From DATGSL01 sp964645585 (lineage in GTDB: Bacteria; Verrucomicrobiota; Verrucomicrobiia; Opitutales; T3Sed10-336), in NCBI GenBank assembly GCA_964645585.1, contig CAZYAN010000014.1, positions 1 through 64,000 on the forward strand: 64,000 nt of DNA, written 5' to 3'. Positions 1 to 9,618 of the stretch are shown one piece after another. Under the pieces are notes generated by a model. That model searched no databases. It saw only the letters and a program-made list of their open reading frames with translations, and had not been told where the DNA came from. Each line of letters begins with the position of its first letter. Positions within the stretch are counted from its first letter, which is position 1. Made by a program: the position numbers and the translations under genes.

Positions 1-1
1 G

Positions 2-295
2 GTGCTGCCTGAGCTGGAATGGGAACGGCTGCTGGATGAATATGAGGGGAGCGGCCTGACGCAGAAGGCGTTTGCCCGTCGTGAAGGTATTAACCTGCAC
101 ACGCTGGTCGCCCGGCTGGGACGCCGGCGGAAAGGGATCGCGAATGGCTGGCAAAACAAGCCGGTTCGCTTTCAGGAGGTTTCGCTGAGCTCGCCGGTGA
201 TGGCTGGATTGGAGGTGCATCTGCCGGATGGGCTGGTGCTGAAGGGCGGTGCACCGCAGGCGCTGGCCGCATTGGTGCTGGCATTAAGGAGGTAA
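2..295 (+). CDS. tnpA: IS66-family accessory protein TnpA (left end open)
   Basis: Resembles the small first protein of IS66-type elements. The N-terminal part contains a putative helix-turn-helix (SGLTQKAFARREGIN, residues about 17-31), as expected of a DNA-binding accessory factor, and the C-terminal half contains the usual VHLPDGLVLKGG-type strand region. The frame is already open at the first bases and the first possible start is a GTG at base 2, so the true start may lie outside the window. It stops 4 bases before a tnpB start, the normal IS66 order. The tnpC transposase that should follow is absent, so this is the remnant of a non-autonomous or decayed element. Confidence 0.75.
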   Translation: MLPELEWERLLDEYEGSGLTQKAFARREGINLHTLVARLGRRRKGIANGWQNKPVRFQEVSLSSPVMAGLEVHLPDGLVLKGGAPQALAALVLALRR

Positions 296-299
296 CGCG

Positions 300-482
300 A
301 TGCTGACGCTGCCTTCTGCCGCAAAAATCTATCTGGCCGTCGAGCCGGTCGACATGCGTAAACAGTTTAACGGGCTGTGGAGTTTGGCGGAGGAAAAGCT
401 GCGGGAGGATCCGAGGCTGGGAGCGCTGTTTGTTTTTACGAACAAGAACCGGGACCGTTTAAAAATGCTCTACTGGTATGAT
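300..482 (+). pseudogene. tnpB: IS66 Orf2 (TnpB) fragment, truncated
   Basis: The first 61 codons match the start of IS66 TnpB, a protein of roughly 115 residues: VDMRKQFNGLW around residues 18-27, then NRDRLKMLYW near residues 50-59. After the tyrosine-aspartate pair at about base 482 the similarity stops. The frame then runs into a repeated IS-end-like sequence and into the antisense of ffh up to 662, which is not TnpB. About half of the protein and the whole of tnpC are missing, so the gene is broken. Its role in IS66 transposition is not known in detail. Confidence 0.75.
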
Positions 483-484
483 CC

Positions 485-525
485 GAGGACATCGGTTACA
501 CTTTATCTGAGGACATCGGTAACAC
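485..525 (+). repeat. Tandem IS-end-like repeat, 2 copies
   Basis: Two near-identical 17-base units, GAGGACATCGGTTACAC at 485-501 and GAGGACATCGGTAACAC at 509-525, lie 24 bases apart. Repeated copies of a sequence such as TGTAACCGATGTCCTC (the complement of this unit) are typical of the ends of IS21- or IS481-like elements, where they serve as transposase binding sites. The repeat begins exactly where tnpB similarity is lost, so it probably marks the insertion or deletion junction that truncated the IS66 element. No transposase of that second family is in the window. Confidence 0.55.
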
Positions 526-553
526 ATTTTGTCCGCGCGCCGTGTTTCAGTTC

Positions 554-564
554 AAATCTAAAAT

Positions 565-567
<3 letters not shown>
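554..567. repeat. Heptamer tandem repeat at the ffh stop
   Basis: AAATCTA is present twice head to tail (554-560, 561-567), followed by a partial third unit. It overlaps the ffh stop codon at 565-567. It is one of several short tandem repeats at gene 3' ends in this window. Confidence 0.5.
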
Positions 568-1902
<1,335 letters not shown>

Positions 1903-2130
1903 TGTGCGAAATGATCAGGGAAGTCGCCGAAAACGCAAGCCGCCGGGGCGGGGGAAAATAGCGATGAGCGGAACCCGAGTCTGCGGTATTAGATCGTCCC
2001 TTTCATGGCTGAGTGGAGCGGGTGGGGGAATCAGGGCGCTGCCCACGGGCTGAGCGACTTTGCCCTGTTCGGGCCGGGGGAATGACAGTCGGCGGGAGTT
2101 TCGGCTTCGATTCGCCTCCCTGGCGAGACG

Positions 2131-2403
2131 TCAGGTGCCGAGGCCGAGTTCCTGGCGGATGTCGGGGCGCTTGTCGAGCGCCGCGCGGAATTCATCGACC
2201 GAAAAATCGGCGACAACGAAATCACCATACTCGAACGTCGGTGTCAGGCTTTGGCCGCTGATTTCCTGCATGCGTTTGCGTGCGTCCTCATCGCTGAGGA
2301 CATTTCGGACATCGAGTGCCAGTTTTTCGCGTTCAAAATAGTCCAGCGCCTCGGCGCACCATGGACAACCGCTTTTGATGTAAAGTACCGGCCTTGATTT
2401 CAT
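2131..2403 (-). CDS. Glutaredoxin-family protein
   Basis: A small thioredoxin-fold protein of about 90 residues with the redox motif CPWC near the N-terminus (YIKSGCPWCAEA) and the TPTF segment that normally carries the cis-proline of the glutathione-binding site. Glutaredoxins use glutathione or a similar thiol to reduce disulfides. I chose the ATG at 2403, directly before the first beta strand; a TTG at 2442 would add 13 residues that do not look like glutaredoxin. It stands alone between ffh and uvrA, divergent from uvrA with a 90-base gap. Whether the cell makes glutathione cannot be seen here. Confidence 0.85.
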   Translation of the reverse strand: MKSRPVLYIKSGCPWCAEALDYFEREKLALDVRNVLSDEDARKRMQEISGQSLTPTFEYGDFVVADFSVDEFRAALDKRPDIRQELGLGT

Positions 2404-2493
2404 TGTGGCAGAATAAATGATGGATTCACCCCGTGCAAGCAAGTCGATGGTCGTTTATGGTGCCATCGCGCTTAACGGACCGGACTGACGAAA

Positions 2494-5319
2494 ATGGATA
2501 TCCACATCAAAGGCGCGCGCGAACATAATCTCAAAAACCTGGAACTCCGGATCCCGCGAGGAAAGCTCGTCGTGATTACCGGCGTCAGCGGTTCGGGAAA
2601 ATCGTCGCTCGCCTACGACACGATTTACGCGGAGGGCTACCGGAAATACATGGAAAGCCTTTCGGCGAAGGCGCGGCAGGTGCTTGAGCAATTGAAGCGG
2701 CCCGACGTCGATTTCATTCACGGGCTGTCGCCGGTAGTCGCTATTGAGCAAAGGTCCGGCGGCAGTTCGCCCAGGAGCACGATCGCGACAGCGACGGAGA
2801 TCGCTGATTATGCCCGCTTGCTCTGGGCGGTGGCGGGAGAGCGGTTTTGTCCAAAGGACGGCGGGCGGATCGAGAAGCGTTCCCTTGATGATAATGTCGC
2901 CCGCCTCTTCGAGGAGCCGCTGGGCAGCCGGGTGATTTTACTCGCGCCGTTTCTGCACGCGAAAACCTCTATTTTGCGTGAGGAACTGCCGCGCTTGCGT
3001 CAGCGCGGGTTTCAGCGGATCCGTCTCGATGGGGAGATTCGGTCGCTCGACGAATACGAACTCCTTCCGACCGGGAAAAAGGAACATACGGTCGAGCTGG
3101 TCATCGACCGGGTTGTTCTCGCGGACGATCAGCGGAGCCGCATCGCCGATTCGCTCGAACTCGCGTTTCGCGAGGGCAGCAACCGCGCGCTCGCGCTCAT
3201 CCAGGAGAGCCGGGAGGCGCCGTGGCGGGAGATATCTTTGAGCCAGCACCTCGCTTGCACGGTTTGCGGCGACACATTTGAGCCGCTGACGCCGAGGCAT
3301 TTTTCGTTCAATCACTCGGAAGGCGCCTGTCCGAGGTGCGGCGGCCTCGGCCGTGAACTGCGCTTTGCCGAGCAACTCGTGGTGCCGGATCCGTCGAAAT
3401 CGGTCCGGCAAGGGGCGATCAAAGCCTGGCGAATCGGCGGCCGGGCGCTGATCATTCGGCACAATGCGATTTTGAAGCAGCTCGCCGAGCAGGTGCCGTT
3501 TGATCCAACAACACCGTGGCGCGATCTTCCGGAGGAGATTCGTCACCTGATTTTATACGGGGGCGGGGAGCGGCTGTTTCAATTCAAGACCGGGCGCGGG
3601 CGAAAAGCGCCCGAAGAGACGACGTTTCCCGGAGTGCTGGCCGAGTTGGACAAGGCGCGAGCGGAGACGCGGAGCGAAGGCTTTCGCGCGCGGCTGACGA
3701 CCTTCCAGACGAGTCAGCTCTGTACGCTTTGTCACGGGGGGCGGCTGCATCCGGCGAGCGCCAGCGTTTTTGTCGGAGGCAAGAACTTGCCGGATTTTTT
3801 CGCAAGCGACATCGCCGCGGCCGGGAGGTTTGTTGACGGCCTGTCCGCAGAAGTCGTTGCGGAAGAGATCGCGGAAGTGGTTCAGGGGCTGAGGGATCGG
3901 CTGGCATTTTTAAATGAAGTCGGACTTTCGTATTTGTCGTTAGACCGTGAATACGCAACCTTGAGCGGCGGCGAGGCGCAGCGAGTCCGACTGGCGACGC
4001 AGCTGGGGATGGGGCTTGTCGGTGTGATTTACGTTCTCGATGAACCGAGCATCGGGCTGCATCCGGCGGACAATGAACGGCTTCTCCAGATGCTGCGGGC
4101 GCTCCGCGACCGGGGGAACTCGGTTTTGGTGGTCGAGCACGATGAGGAGACGATGCGAATCGCGGACCAACTCATCGAGCTGGGGCCGGGAGCGGGACCG
4201 GAGGGCGGGCGTATTCTTTTTCAGGGTACGCCGGAAGCATGCGAAACCGCCCGGGAATCGCGAACCGGGCCGTACCTTGCGCATCAGCTCCAGGTGGTCG
4301 GGGAAGGCGCGCGATTGACGCCGAAGGGCGACTGGCTGACGGTTCGCGGGGCGGCGGAAAACAATCTTCGCGACATTGATGTTTCATTTCCGGTCGGACT
4401 GATGACGTGTGTGACCGGTGTTTCCGGATCTGGCAAGAGCAGTTTGGTCAACGACATCCTCGCGCGAGCCGCGGCGTTTCGTTTGAACCGCGCGCGGACG
4501 ATTCCGGGCCGTCACAAAGGCATTGACGGCTGGGAACATTTCACGCGTGTGATCGAAGTCGACCAGTCGCCGATCGGGCGAAGCCCGCGATCGAATCCGG
4601 CGACGTTCGTGAAGCTTTTCGATTTGTTGCGGGACATCTTCGCGCGCACGCCCCTGGCGCGGATCCGCGGCTACCGGGCGGCACGGTTCAGCTTTAACGT
4701 TCGCGGCGGCCGCTGCGAGCGCTGTCAGGGAGACGGTGCGATCAAACTCGATATGCAGTTCCTGGCTGACGTTTACACGGAATGTCCGAGCTGCCGGGGC
4801 AAGCGCTACAATCGCGAGACACTCGAAGTGATGTTTAAGGGGTACAGCATCGCCGATGTGCTCGATATGACTGTTCGCGAAGCAATGGAAGTTTTTCGAA
4901 ATGTGCCCAAGGTGATGGAGAAACTGACGACCCTCGAGGCGGTGGGACTGGATTACTTGCGGCTTGGGCAAGCGGCGCCGACGCTTTCCGGCGGCGAAGC
5001 GCAGCGGCTGAAACTTTCGCTCGAGCTCAGCAAGAGGAGGAACAGCGGAACCTTATACATCCTCGACGAGCCCACCACCGGTCTGCACTGGATCGATATT
5101 CAGAAGCTGATGGACCTGTTGTTCCAGTTGCGGGATGGCGGGAACACGATCCTGATCATCGAGCATAATCTCGACGTGATTCGGCTCGCGGACTGGATGA
5201 TCGATTTGGGGCCGGGAGGCGGCGATGACGGCGGACGGCTTGTTTATGCGGGACCGCCGGACGGGGCAGGGGAAATCGGCGAATCGAAGACCGGAAAGGC
5301 GCTGGCCGCCAGGCGGTGA
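2494..5319 (+). CDS. uvrA: Excinuclease ABC subunit UvrA
   Basis: Damage-recognition ATPase of nucleotide excision repair; the UvrA dimer finds lesions and loads UvrB. The 941 residues match the usual length. There are two ABC modules, each with a Walker A GVSGSGKSS (about 31-39 and 641-649), signature sequences LSGGEAQRVRLA and LSGGEAQRLKLS, and Walker B VLDEPSIGLH and ILDEPTTGLH. Two zinc modules are clear: CTVCGDTF with CPRCGG, and CERCQGDG with CPSCRGKR. Some stretches differ from the E. coli type (EGYRKYMESLSAKARQVLEQ), so it could be the UvrA of a two-UvrA organism. No uvrB or LexA-like box was seen. Confidence 0.95.
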   Translation: MDIHIKGAREHNLKNLELRIPRGKLVVITGVSGSGKSSLAYDTIYAEGYRKYMESLSAKARQVLEQLKRPDVDFIHGLSPVVAIEQRSGGSSPRSTIATATEIADYARLLWAVAGERFCPKDGGRIEKRSLDDNVARLFEEPLGSRVILLAPFLHAKTSILREELPRLRQRGFQRIRLDGEIRSLDEYELLPTGKKEHTVELVIDRVVLADDQRSRIADSLELAFREGSNRALALIQESREAPWREISLSQHLACTVCGDTFEPLTPRHFSFNHSEGACPRCGGLGRELRFAEQLVVPDPSKSVRQGAIKAWRIGGRALIIRHNAILKQLAEQVPFDPTTPWRDLPEEIRHLILYGGGERLFQFKTGRGRKAPEETTFPGVLAELDKARAETRSEGFRARLTTFQTSQLCTLCHGGRLHPASASVFVGGKNLPDFFASDIAAAGRFVDGLSAEVVAEEIAEVVQGLRDRLAFLNEVGLSYLSLDREYATLSGGEAQRVRLATQLGMGLVGVIYVLDEPSIGLHPADNERLLQMLRALRDRGNSVLVVEHDEETMRIADQLIELGPGAGPEGGRILFQGTPEACETARESRTGPYLAHQLQVVGEGARLTPKGDWLTVRGAAENNLRDIDVSFPVGLMTCVTGVSGSGKSSLVNDILARAAAFRLNRARTIPGRHKGIDGWEHFTRVIEVDQSPIGRSPRSNPATFVKLFDLLRDIFARTPLARIRGYRAARFSFNVRGGRCERCQGDGAIKLDMQFLADVYTECPSCRGKRYNRETLEVMFKGYSIADVLDMTVREAMEVFRNVPKVMEKLTTLEAVGLDYLRLGQAAPTLSGGEAQRLKLSLELSKRRNSGTLYILDEPTTGLHWIDIQKLMDLLFQLRDGGNTILIIEHNLDVIRLADWMIDLGPGGGDDGGRLVYAGPPDGAGEIGESKTGKALAARR

Positions 5320-5350
5320 GCGGGACTTCGGTTTTGGGTTTGGAGGATGA

Positions 5351-6070
5351 TTAGTTAACGGTGCCTTTGCGGGCGCGGTGAAGGGCGACGATCGATCCGG
5401 TGAGGCCGCGGGCGGTGACGGTATCGAAGCCGGCGGCGCGGATTTCGCCGGTCAATGCCTCTTTGGCCGGGAAGGCGCCGATCGAGCTGTTGAGGTAATT
5501 ATAGGCGGAGCGGTCGCCGGAAATCCAGCCGGCGATGCGCGGCAGCAGGTGTTTGAGATAGCCGTAATAGAACGGACGGAGCAGGCGGGCGGGCTGGGTG
5601 AATTCGAGAATCAGAAGTGCCCCGCCGGGCCGGAGGATCCGGTGCATCTCGCGGAGGCCGCGGGCGCGATCGGCGAGGTTGCGCAGTCCGAAAGCGATGG
5701 TGACGACATCGGCGACTTCGCTTTCGAGAGGCAGCGACAGGATATCGCCCTGAAGGAACTGGATATCGCGGAAGCGAGGGTCGCGTTCCCTCTTCTGTTC
5801 CGCTTCCGCGAGCATCGGTGCGCAAAAGTCGATTCCGGTGATCACTGTCTCGGCCGGCAGGCCGCTTTTCAGCGCAAACGCGACATCACCGCTCCCGGTT
5901 GCGAGATCGACGACCTGGCGCGGCTCGCAGGCCGCCGCTTCGCGAACGAGCCGCCGCCGCCAAAGAAAATCTGCGCCGCAGCTCAGGACGTGATTCGCGC
6001 GGTCGTAGCGGCGCGCGATCCGTCCGAACATGCTGTTAACCGCAACAGGATCGGGAGCGTGATGGGTCAT
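5351..6070 (-). CDS. ubiE: Demethylmenaquinone/ubiquinone C-methyltransferase (MenG/UbiE)
   Basis: SAM-dependent methyltransferase catalysing the C-methylation late in quinone synthesis. The SAM-binding motif VVDLATGSGDVAFAL is near residues 53-67, followed by the family signatures FGRIARRYDRANHVLS (N-terminal) and IAFGLRNLADRARGLREMHR, then RILRPGGALLILEF. The length (239) is typical. Verrucomicrobia mostly use menaquinone, so MenG activity is the more likely one, but this is inferred from the taxon. The gene converges on uvrA, 31 bases from its stop, and no other men genes are nearby. Confidence 0.92.
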   Translation of the reverse strand: MTHHAPDPVAVNSMFGRIARRYDRANHVLSCGADFLWRRRLVREAAACEPRQVVDLATGSGDVAFALKSGLPAETVITGIDFCAPMLAEAEQKRERDPRFRDIQFLQGDILSLPLESEVADVVTIAFGLRNLADRARGLREMHRILRPGGALLILEFTQPARLLRPFYYGYLKHLLPRIAGWISGDRSAYNYLNSSIGAFPAKEALTGEIRAAGFDTVTARGLTGSIVALHRARKGTVN

Positions 6071-6124
6071 CGAGCGGTCGTTTTATCTATCAAGTTTTAG
6101 TGATCACTGGTTCATTCTTGATTT

Positions 6125-7717
6125 TCATTGATTGGGGGCGGGGTCGCTTTCTTTGGGACGGAATGATTCGACGACCCAGCGGGAGAGTTCCTGGTCGGGA
6201 TCATCGATAGTTTCCGGGGTGATTGTGAACTCGGTTCGGCCGGTATTCCGGGCGATCAGTTTAAGACCGTGGTGAAAATCATGGAAACGGCGTTCGCAGA
6301 GTCCCCGGATCGTTTTGCCCTCATCGAGACTGAGCTGAATCAGTTTGGCGACGGCCTCGTCGGTGAATTTGAGCGTCAGATTGTGCTCGGCCTGAAAACG
6401 CTCGGCGAACTGTTGTACATCGCGGGCGAGGACGGCGTTTTGCTGCGAGACGTTGCTTGCCAGAAGCTCGCGCAAGGCCTTTTCCGGATTGAGGACGGTT
6501 TCACGAGTGATCGTGAGGTTTTGAATGGAGGTCGACGGCAGCTCGAATTTGAATCCGCGCAACGTGCGTTCGAGGACGGTCATCAGCGCGCGGGCGCCGG
6601 TTTTTTCCTCGGCGGCCAGTTTGGCAATTTCGCTGATCGCCTCGGGCTCGATTGTCATCTCGATGTTGTAGCCCTGGAAGTCGGAGCGATATTGACCGAG
6701 AATGCTGCCTTCAGATTGCAGGAGGATTTGTTCCAGGTCGGAGCGGCTGAGCGGATCGCAGGTGACTCGCACTGGCAGGCGGCCGATGAACTCGGGCTCG
6801 AAACCGTATTCAATAAAATCGGACGTTTCGCACAATTTCAGGTAGTCGCTGTCGGTTGTCCGGCCCTCGCCGCCGCCCGCGAAACCGATCCGGGTGCTCT
6901 CGACTCGCCGTTTGACGCGTTCGCTCAGGCGGTCGAAGGCGCCGCTGACTATGAACAGGATGTGGCGGGTATTGATGGTGCGTTTGCCGGCTTTTCCGCC
7001 GCGCTGAAGGCTCATCATTGCCTGCATCTGCCCGAGAATATCGGTCTGACTGAAGAGACTGACATCAGTCTCCTCCATCAGCTTCAGCAAGTTGATCTGG
7101 ACGCCGCGCCCGGAGACGTCGCGGCCGCCGGCGGAGGGCTGTCCGGCGATTTTGTCGATTTCGTCGATGTAAATGATGCCGTATTGGGCAAGATCCGCAT
7201 TGCCGTTGGCCGCTTTGACGAGGTCGCGGACGAGATCTTCGACATCGTGGCCGACGTAGCCGGTTTCGGAGAATTTGGTCGCGTCGGCTTTGACGAACGG
7301 CACGCCGATCAGGCGTGAAATGCAGCGCATCAAATACGTTTTGCCGACGCCGGTTGGCCCGAGAAGAAGGATGTTTTGCTTGGCGTAGTCGCGCTCGGCG
7401 AGATGGGGATTTTCGATGCAGCGGCGGACGTGATTGTAGTGGTCGCAAATCGCGACCGAAAGGACCCGTTTTGCCTCGTCTTGACGAATCACAAACCGGT
7501 CGAGATAGTCGCGCACCTCGCGCGGTTTCAGGTTGAACTCCCGGATCTTGCGAATGATTTCGGCGGCGGCTTTGTCCTCTTCGGATTCGCCCTCACCGGC
7601 GGTTCCGGCTGCCGCGCCCATCTGGCCAAAAAGAGGAGATGTTCCGGCCTTCCCGAACATCTCTCTCAGCTGCTTCTGCATTTCTTCGAGAGGGTTTTTA
7701 TCGTCTTTTTCACTCAT
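6125..7717 (-). CDS. ClpX-like AAA+ unfoldase lacking the zinc domain, with duplicated small subdomain
   Basis: A HslU/ClpX-type AAA+ ATPase of 530 residues. Visible motifs: Walker A GPTGVGKT (120-127), pore loop GYVG (153-156), Walker B IIYIDEID (181-188), arginine finger in EFIGRLP (313) and sensor 2 in KTGARAL (373-378). The ClpP-docking tripeptide IGF is kept (277-279). Two features differ from canonical ClpX. The N-terminal Cys4 zinc-binding domain is replaced by about 55 residues of acidic, low-complexity sequence. At the RKH-loop position there is GGKAGKR instead. After the normal small subdomain (about 349-413) a second, degenerate copy follows (about 444-508), with matching landmarks KTGARAL and GKTIRGL. 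Probably a ClpP partner or a stand-alone unfoldase paralogous to a normal ClpX elsewhere. Confidence 0.85.
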   Translation of the reverse strand: MSEKDDKNPLEEMQKQLREMFGKAGTSPLFGQMGAAAGTAGEGESEEDKAAAEIIRKIREFNLKPREVRDYLDRFVIRQDEAKRVLSVAICDHYNHVRRCIENPHLAERDYAKQNILLLGPTGVGKTYLMRCISRLIGVPFVKADATKFSETGYVGHDVEDLVRDLVKAANGNADLAQYGIIYIDEIDKIAGQPSAGGRDVSGRGVQINLLKLMEETDVSLFSQTDILGQMQAMMSLQRGGKAGKRTINTRHILFIVSGAFDRLSERVKRRVESTRIGFAGGGEGRTTDSDYLKLCETSDFIEYGFEPEFIGRLPVRVTCDPLSRSDLEQILLQSEGSILGQYRSDFQGYNIEMTIEPEAISEIAKLAAEEKTGARALMTVLERTLRGFKFELPSTSIQNLTITRETVLNPEKALRELLASNVSQQNAVLARDVQQFAERFQAEHNLTLKFTDEAVAKLIQLSLDEGKTIRGLCERRFHDFHHGLKLIARNTGRTEFTITPETIDDPDQELSRWVVESFRPKESDPAPNQ

Positions 7718-7748
7718 TCAGCGGTCCATTCCTTTTCTGCATTTTCAG

Positions 7749-7778
7749 TTGACGCAATCGTTGGATTATGAGTAACTT
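7749..7778 (+). promoter_or_regulatory. Possible sigma70-type promoter of the HU gene
   Basis: TTGACG at 7749-7754 and TAACTT at 7773-7778 are 18 bases apart, in the 102-base gap between the divergent ClpX-like and HU genes. The -35 box is good and the -10 box weak. No experimental support. Confidence 0.3.
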
Positions 7779-7819
7779 ATAGCGGCTTAACGAACAAGGC
7801 ACCCACGAACAGGAAACGT

Positions 7820-8131
7820 ATGGCTCAGAATTTAACGAAACGCGATATCGTCCTTCAAATTTATCAGAAAACCGGCATGCCACAAAAGGACATCCGGGAT
7901 GCCGTCCAGCTGACCCTGGATGCCATTGCTGACTCCCTGGCGAGCGGCAATAATGTCGAGTTGCGCAACTTCGGTGTTTTCGAGGTTCAGGTGCGAAAAG
8001 CCCGCGTCGGCCGCAATCCGAACAAACCCGAAACCGACGTTGTGATCCCGACTCGGGCCGTGGTCAAGTTCAAGGCCGGCAAAGTCCTCAAGGCGAGAAT
8101 GAAGCAACTCGACCCGGAAAAGGTCAAGTAG
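7820..8131 (+). CDS. HU/IHF-family DNA-binding protein
   Basis: Small basic nucleoid protein of 103 residues. It has the family layout of an N-terminal helical dimerisation part (TKRDIVLQIYQKTG), the NVELRNFGVFEVQ saddle strand, and a beta-arm with GRNPNKPETDVVIPTR, where the proline that intercalates into DNA sits in RNPNKPE. C-terminal VVKFKAGKVLKARM closes the fold. It has a short lysine-rich tail. An AGGA ribosome-binding sequence stands upstream of the ATG (ACAGGAAACGTATG). It is divergent from the ClpX-like gene and followed 49 bases later by hisS. HU against IHF cannot be decided from one gene. Confidence 0.93.
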   Translation: MAQNLTKRDIVLQIYQKTGMPQKDIRDAVQLTLDAIADSLASGNNVELRNFGVFEVQVRKARVGRNPNKPETDVVIPTRAVVKFKAGKVLKARMKQLDPEKVK

Positions 8132-8180
8132 CGAGACGTTTTTCCTTCCCTCTGCCGGCCGCGCGGCTTTCTCTTGCTGA

Positions 8181-9503
8181 ATGTTTGAAAGCTTACCCGG
8201 GTTTCGGGAGTTTTATCCAGACGAATGCGCCCGCCGCAACCATCTGTTCCGATCGTGGCGATTGACCGCGAACCGGTTCGGATTTTCTGAGTACGACGCT
8301 CCGGTTCTGGAGCCGCTGGAGCTGTTCCGGGTCAAATCCGGCGACGAGATCGTGGAGCAGCTCTTTGCCTTTGAGGACCGCGGCGGCCGTCAGGTGGCGC
8401 TGCGTCCGGAGATGACGCCGAGTCTCGCGCGCATGGTTGGCGCCCGGGCCAACGCGCTGAAGCGGCCGGTCAAATGGTTTTCGATCGGCGAGCAATACCG
8501 TTACGAGCGGCAGCAGCGCGGCCGGTTGCGGGCGTTTTATCAGTTTAATGCCGATATTCTGGGCGAGCCCGGCCCGGAGGCGGAGATCGAATTGATCGGA
8601 CTCCTGGTTCAGTCCCTGACCGCGTTTGGGCTGACCTCGTCGGATTTTTACGTGCGGCTGAGCGACCGCGATCTTTGGGCGTATTACCTGCGCGGAACGG
8701 GATTCGATGAGGAAGGCATCGCCGGAATCCTCCAGGTAATCGACAAAGCCGGGCGCGAGCCGGAGGAGGTGACGATTGGGAAGCTGCGGCCGTTTTTCGC
8801 GGACGCGGCGGCGGACTTCTGGAGCAAAGTCGAGACGATCCGCGGGATCCGGACGATGGAAGAAATCGAGCGGTTCTTCGCGGCTCATGTGGCAGACGCC
8901 GCGGTCCGGGAAACCATCGAAAAGCGGCTGGCGGATTGGCGGACACTCTTGAGCGGCTTGGAGGCGATGGGACTCAAGGAGTATGTCGAAATCGATCTCG
9001 GTGTGGTTCGCGGGCTCGCTTACTACACCGGTTTCGTTTTTGAGGCCTTTGATCGCAAAGGTGAATTGCGTGCCATCGCGGGTGGCGGCCGTTACGATCA
9101 CCTGCTGACGAAACTGAGTCGAGCGGACATGCCGGCCACCGGGTTCGCGATCGGTGACGTGGTTTTGAACGAGCTGCTCGCGGATCGCGGGTTGACGCCG
9201 AAATACCTCGCGGCGCCGGATATCTTCGTGATCATCGGCGGCGCGAAGGAGCGCGCGGAAGCGCTCGGCGACATTTTTCTGCTGCGTGAAGCCGGTTATC
9301 GTGTCGAATACTTGCTGCGGGATTCCGGCTTCGGCAAGCAGTTCAAGACCGCGGGAAGCAGTGGCGCGCGAATGGCGCTGATTTACGGCGAAGAGGAACT
9401 CGAACGCCGTGAAGTGAAAGCGCGTGATCTGCGCGACGGCCGTGAGGAAAGTGTGCCGCGCCAGGCGCTGTTGCCGCGGCTCGCCGAGTGGTTCGGAAAC
9501 TAG
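8181..9503 (+). CDS. hisS: Histidyl-tRNA synthetase
   Basis: Class II aminoacyl-tRNA synthetase charging tRNA-His. The 440 residues carry class II motif 2 (GEQYRYERQQRGRLRAFYQF), the histidine-specific signatures RGLAYYTGFVFEAF and GGGRYDHLL, and motif 3 with its arginine region at ATGFAIGDVVLNELL, followed by an anticodon-binding alpha/beta domain (from about 345). The presence of this C-terminal domain and all motifs favours the synthetase over the paralogue HisZ, the regulatory subunit of ATP phosphoribosyltransferase, which lacks the anticodon-binding domain; no his biosynthesis gene is near. A hairpin follows the stop at 9511-9540. Confidence 0.93.
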   Translation: MFESLPGFREFYPDECARRNHLFRSWRLTANRFGFSEYDAPVLEPLELFRVKSGDEIVEQLFAFEDRGGRQVALRPEMTPSLARMVGARANALKRPVKWFSIGEQYRYERQQRGRLRAFYQFNADILGEPGPEAEIELIGLLVQSLTAFGLTSSDFYVRLSDRDLWAYYLRGTGFDEEGIAGILQVIDKAGREPEEVTIGKLRPFFADAAADFWSKVETIRGIRTMEEIERFFAAHVADAAVRETIEKRLADWRTLLSGLEAMGLKEYVEIDLGVVRGLAYYTGFVFEAFDRKGELRAIAGGGRYDHLLTKLSRADMPATGFAIGDVVLNELLADRGLTPKYLAAPDIFVIIGGAKERAEALGDIFLLREAGYRVEYLLRDSGFGKQFKTAGSSGARMALIYGEEELERREVKARDLRDGREESVPRQALLPRLAEWFGN

Positions 9504-9510
9504 TGTCAAG

Positions 9511-9540
9511 CGGGGCGCGGGCGGAGTGTCCGTTGCCCCG
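9511..9540 (+). terminator. Hairpin downstream of hisS
   Basis: CGGGGC (9511-9516) pairs with GCCCCG (9535-9540), and an inner stem CGGA/TCCG (9522-9525, 9529-9532) closes on GTG. It begins 8 bases after the hisS stop. The following T-run is weak (CTTCTTTTGG further on), so termination is plausible but not certain. Confidence 0.4.
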
Positions 9541-9618
9541 GAATTCGCTTCTTTTGGAATTTTTCCGGTCCGCTCTTGCGTCTCATGCGCGAGGGTCGTT
9601 TAACTCAATTCTTTCCTT

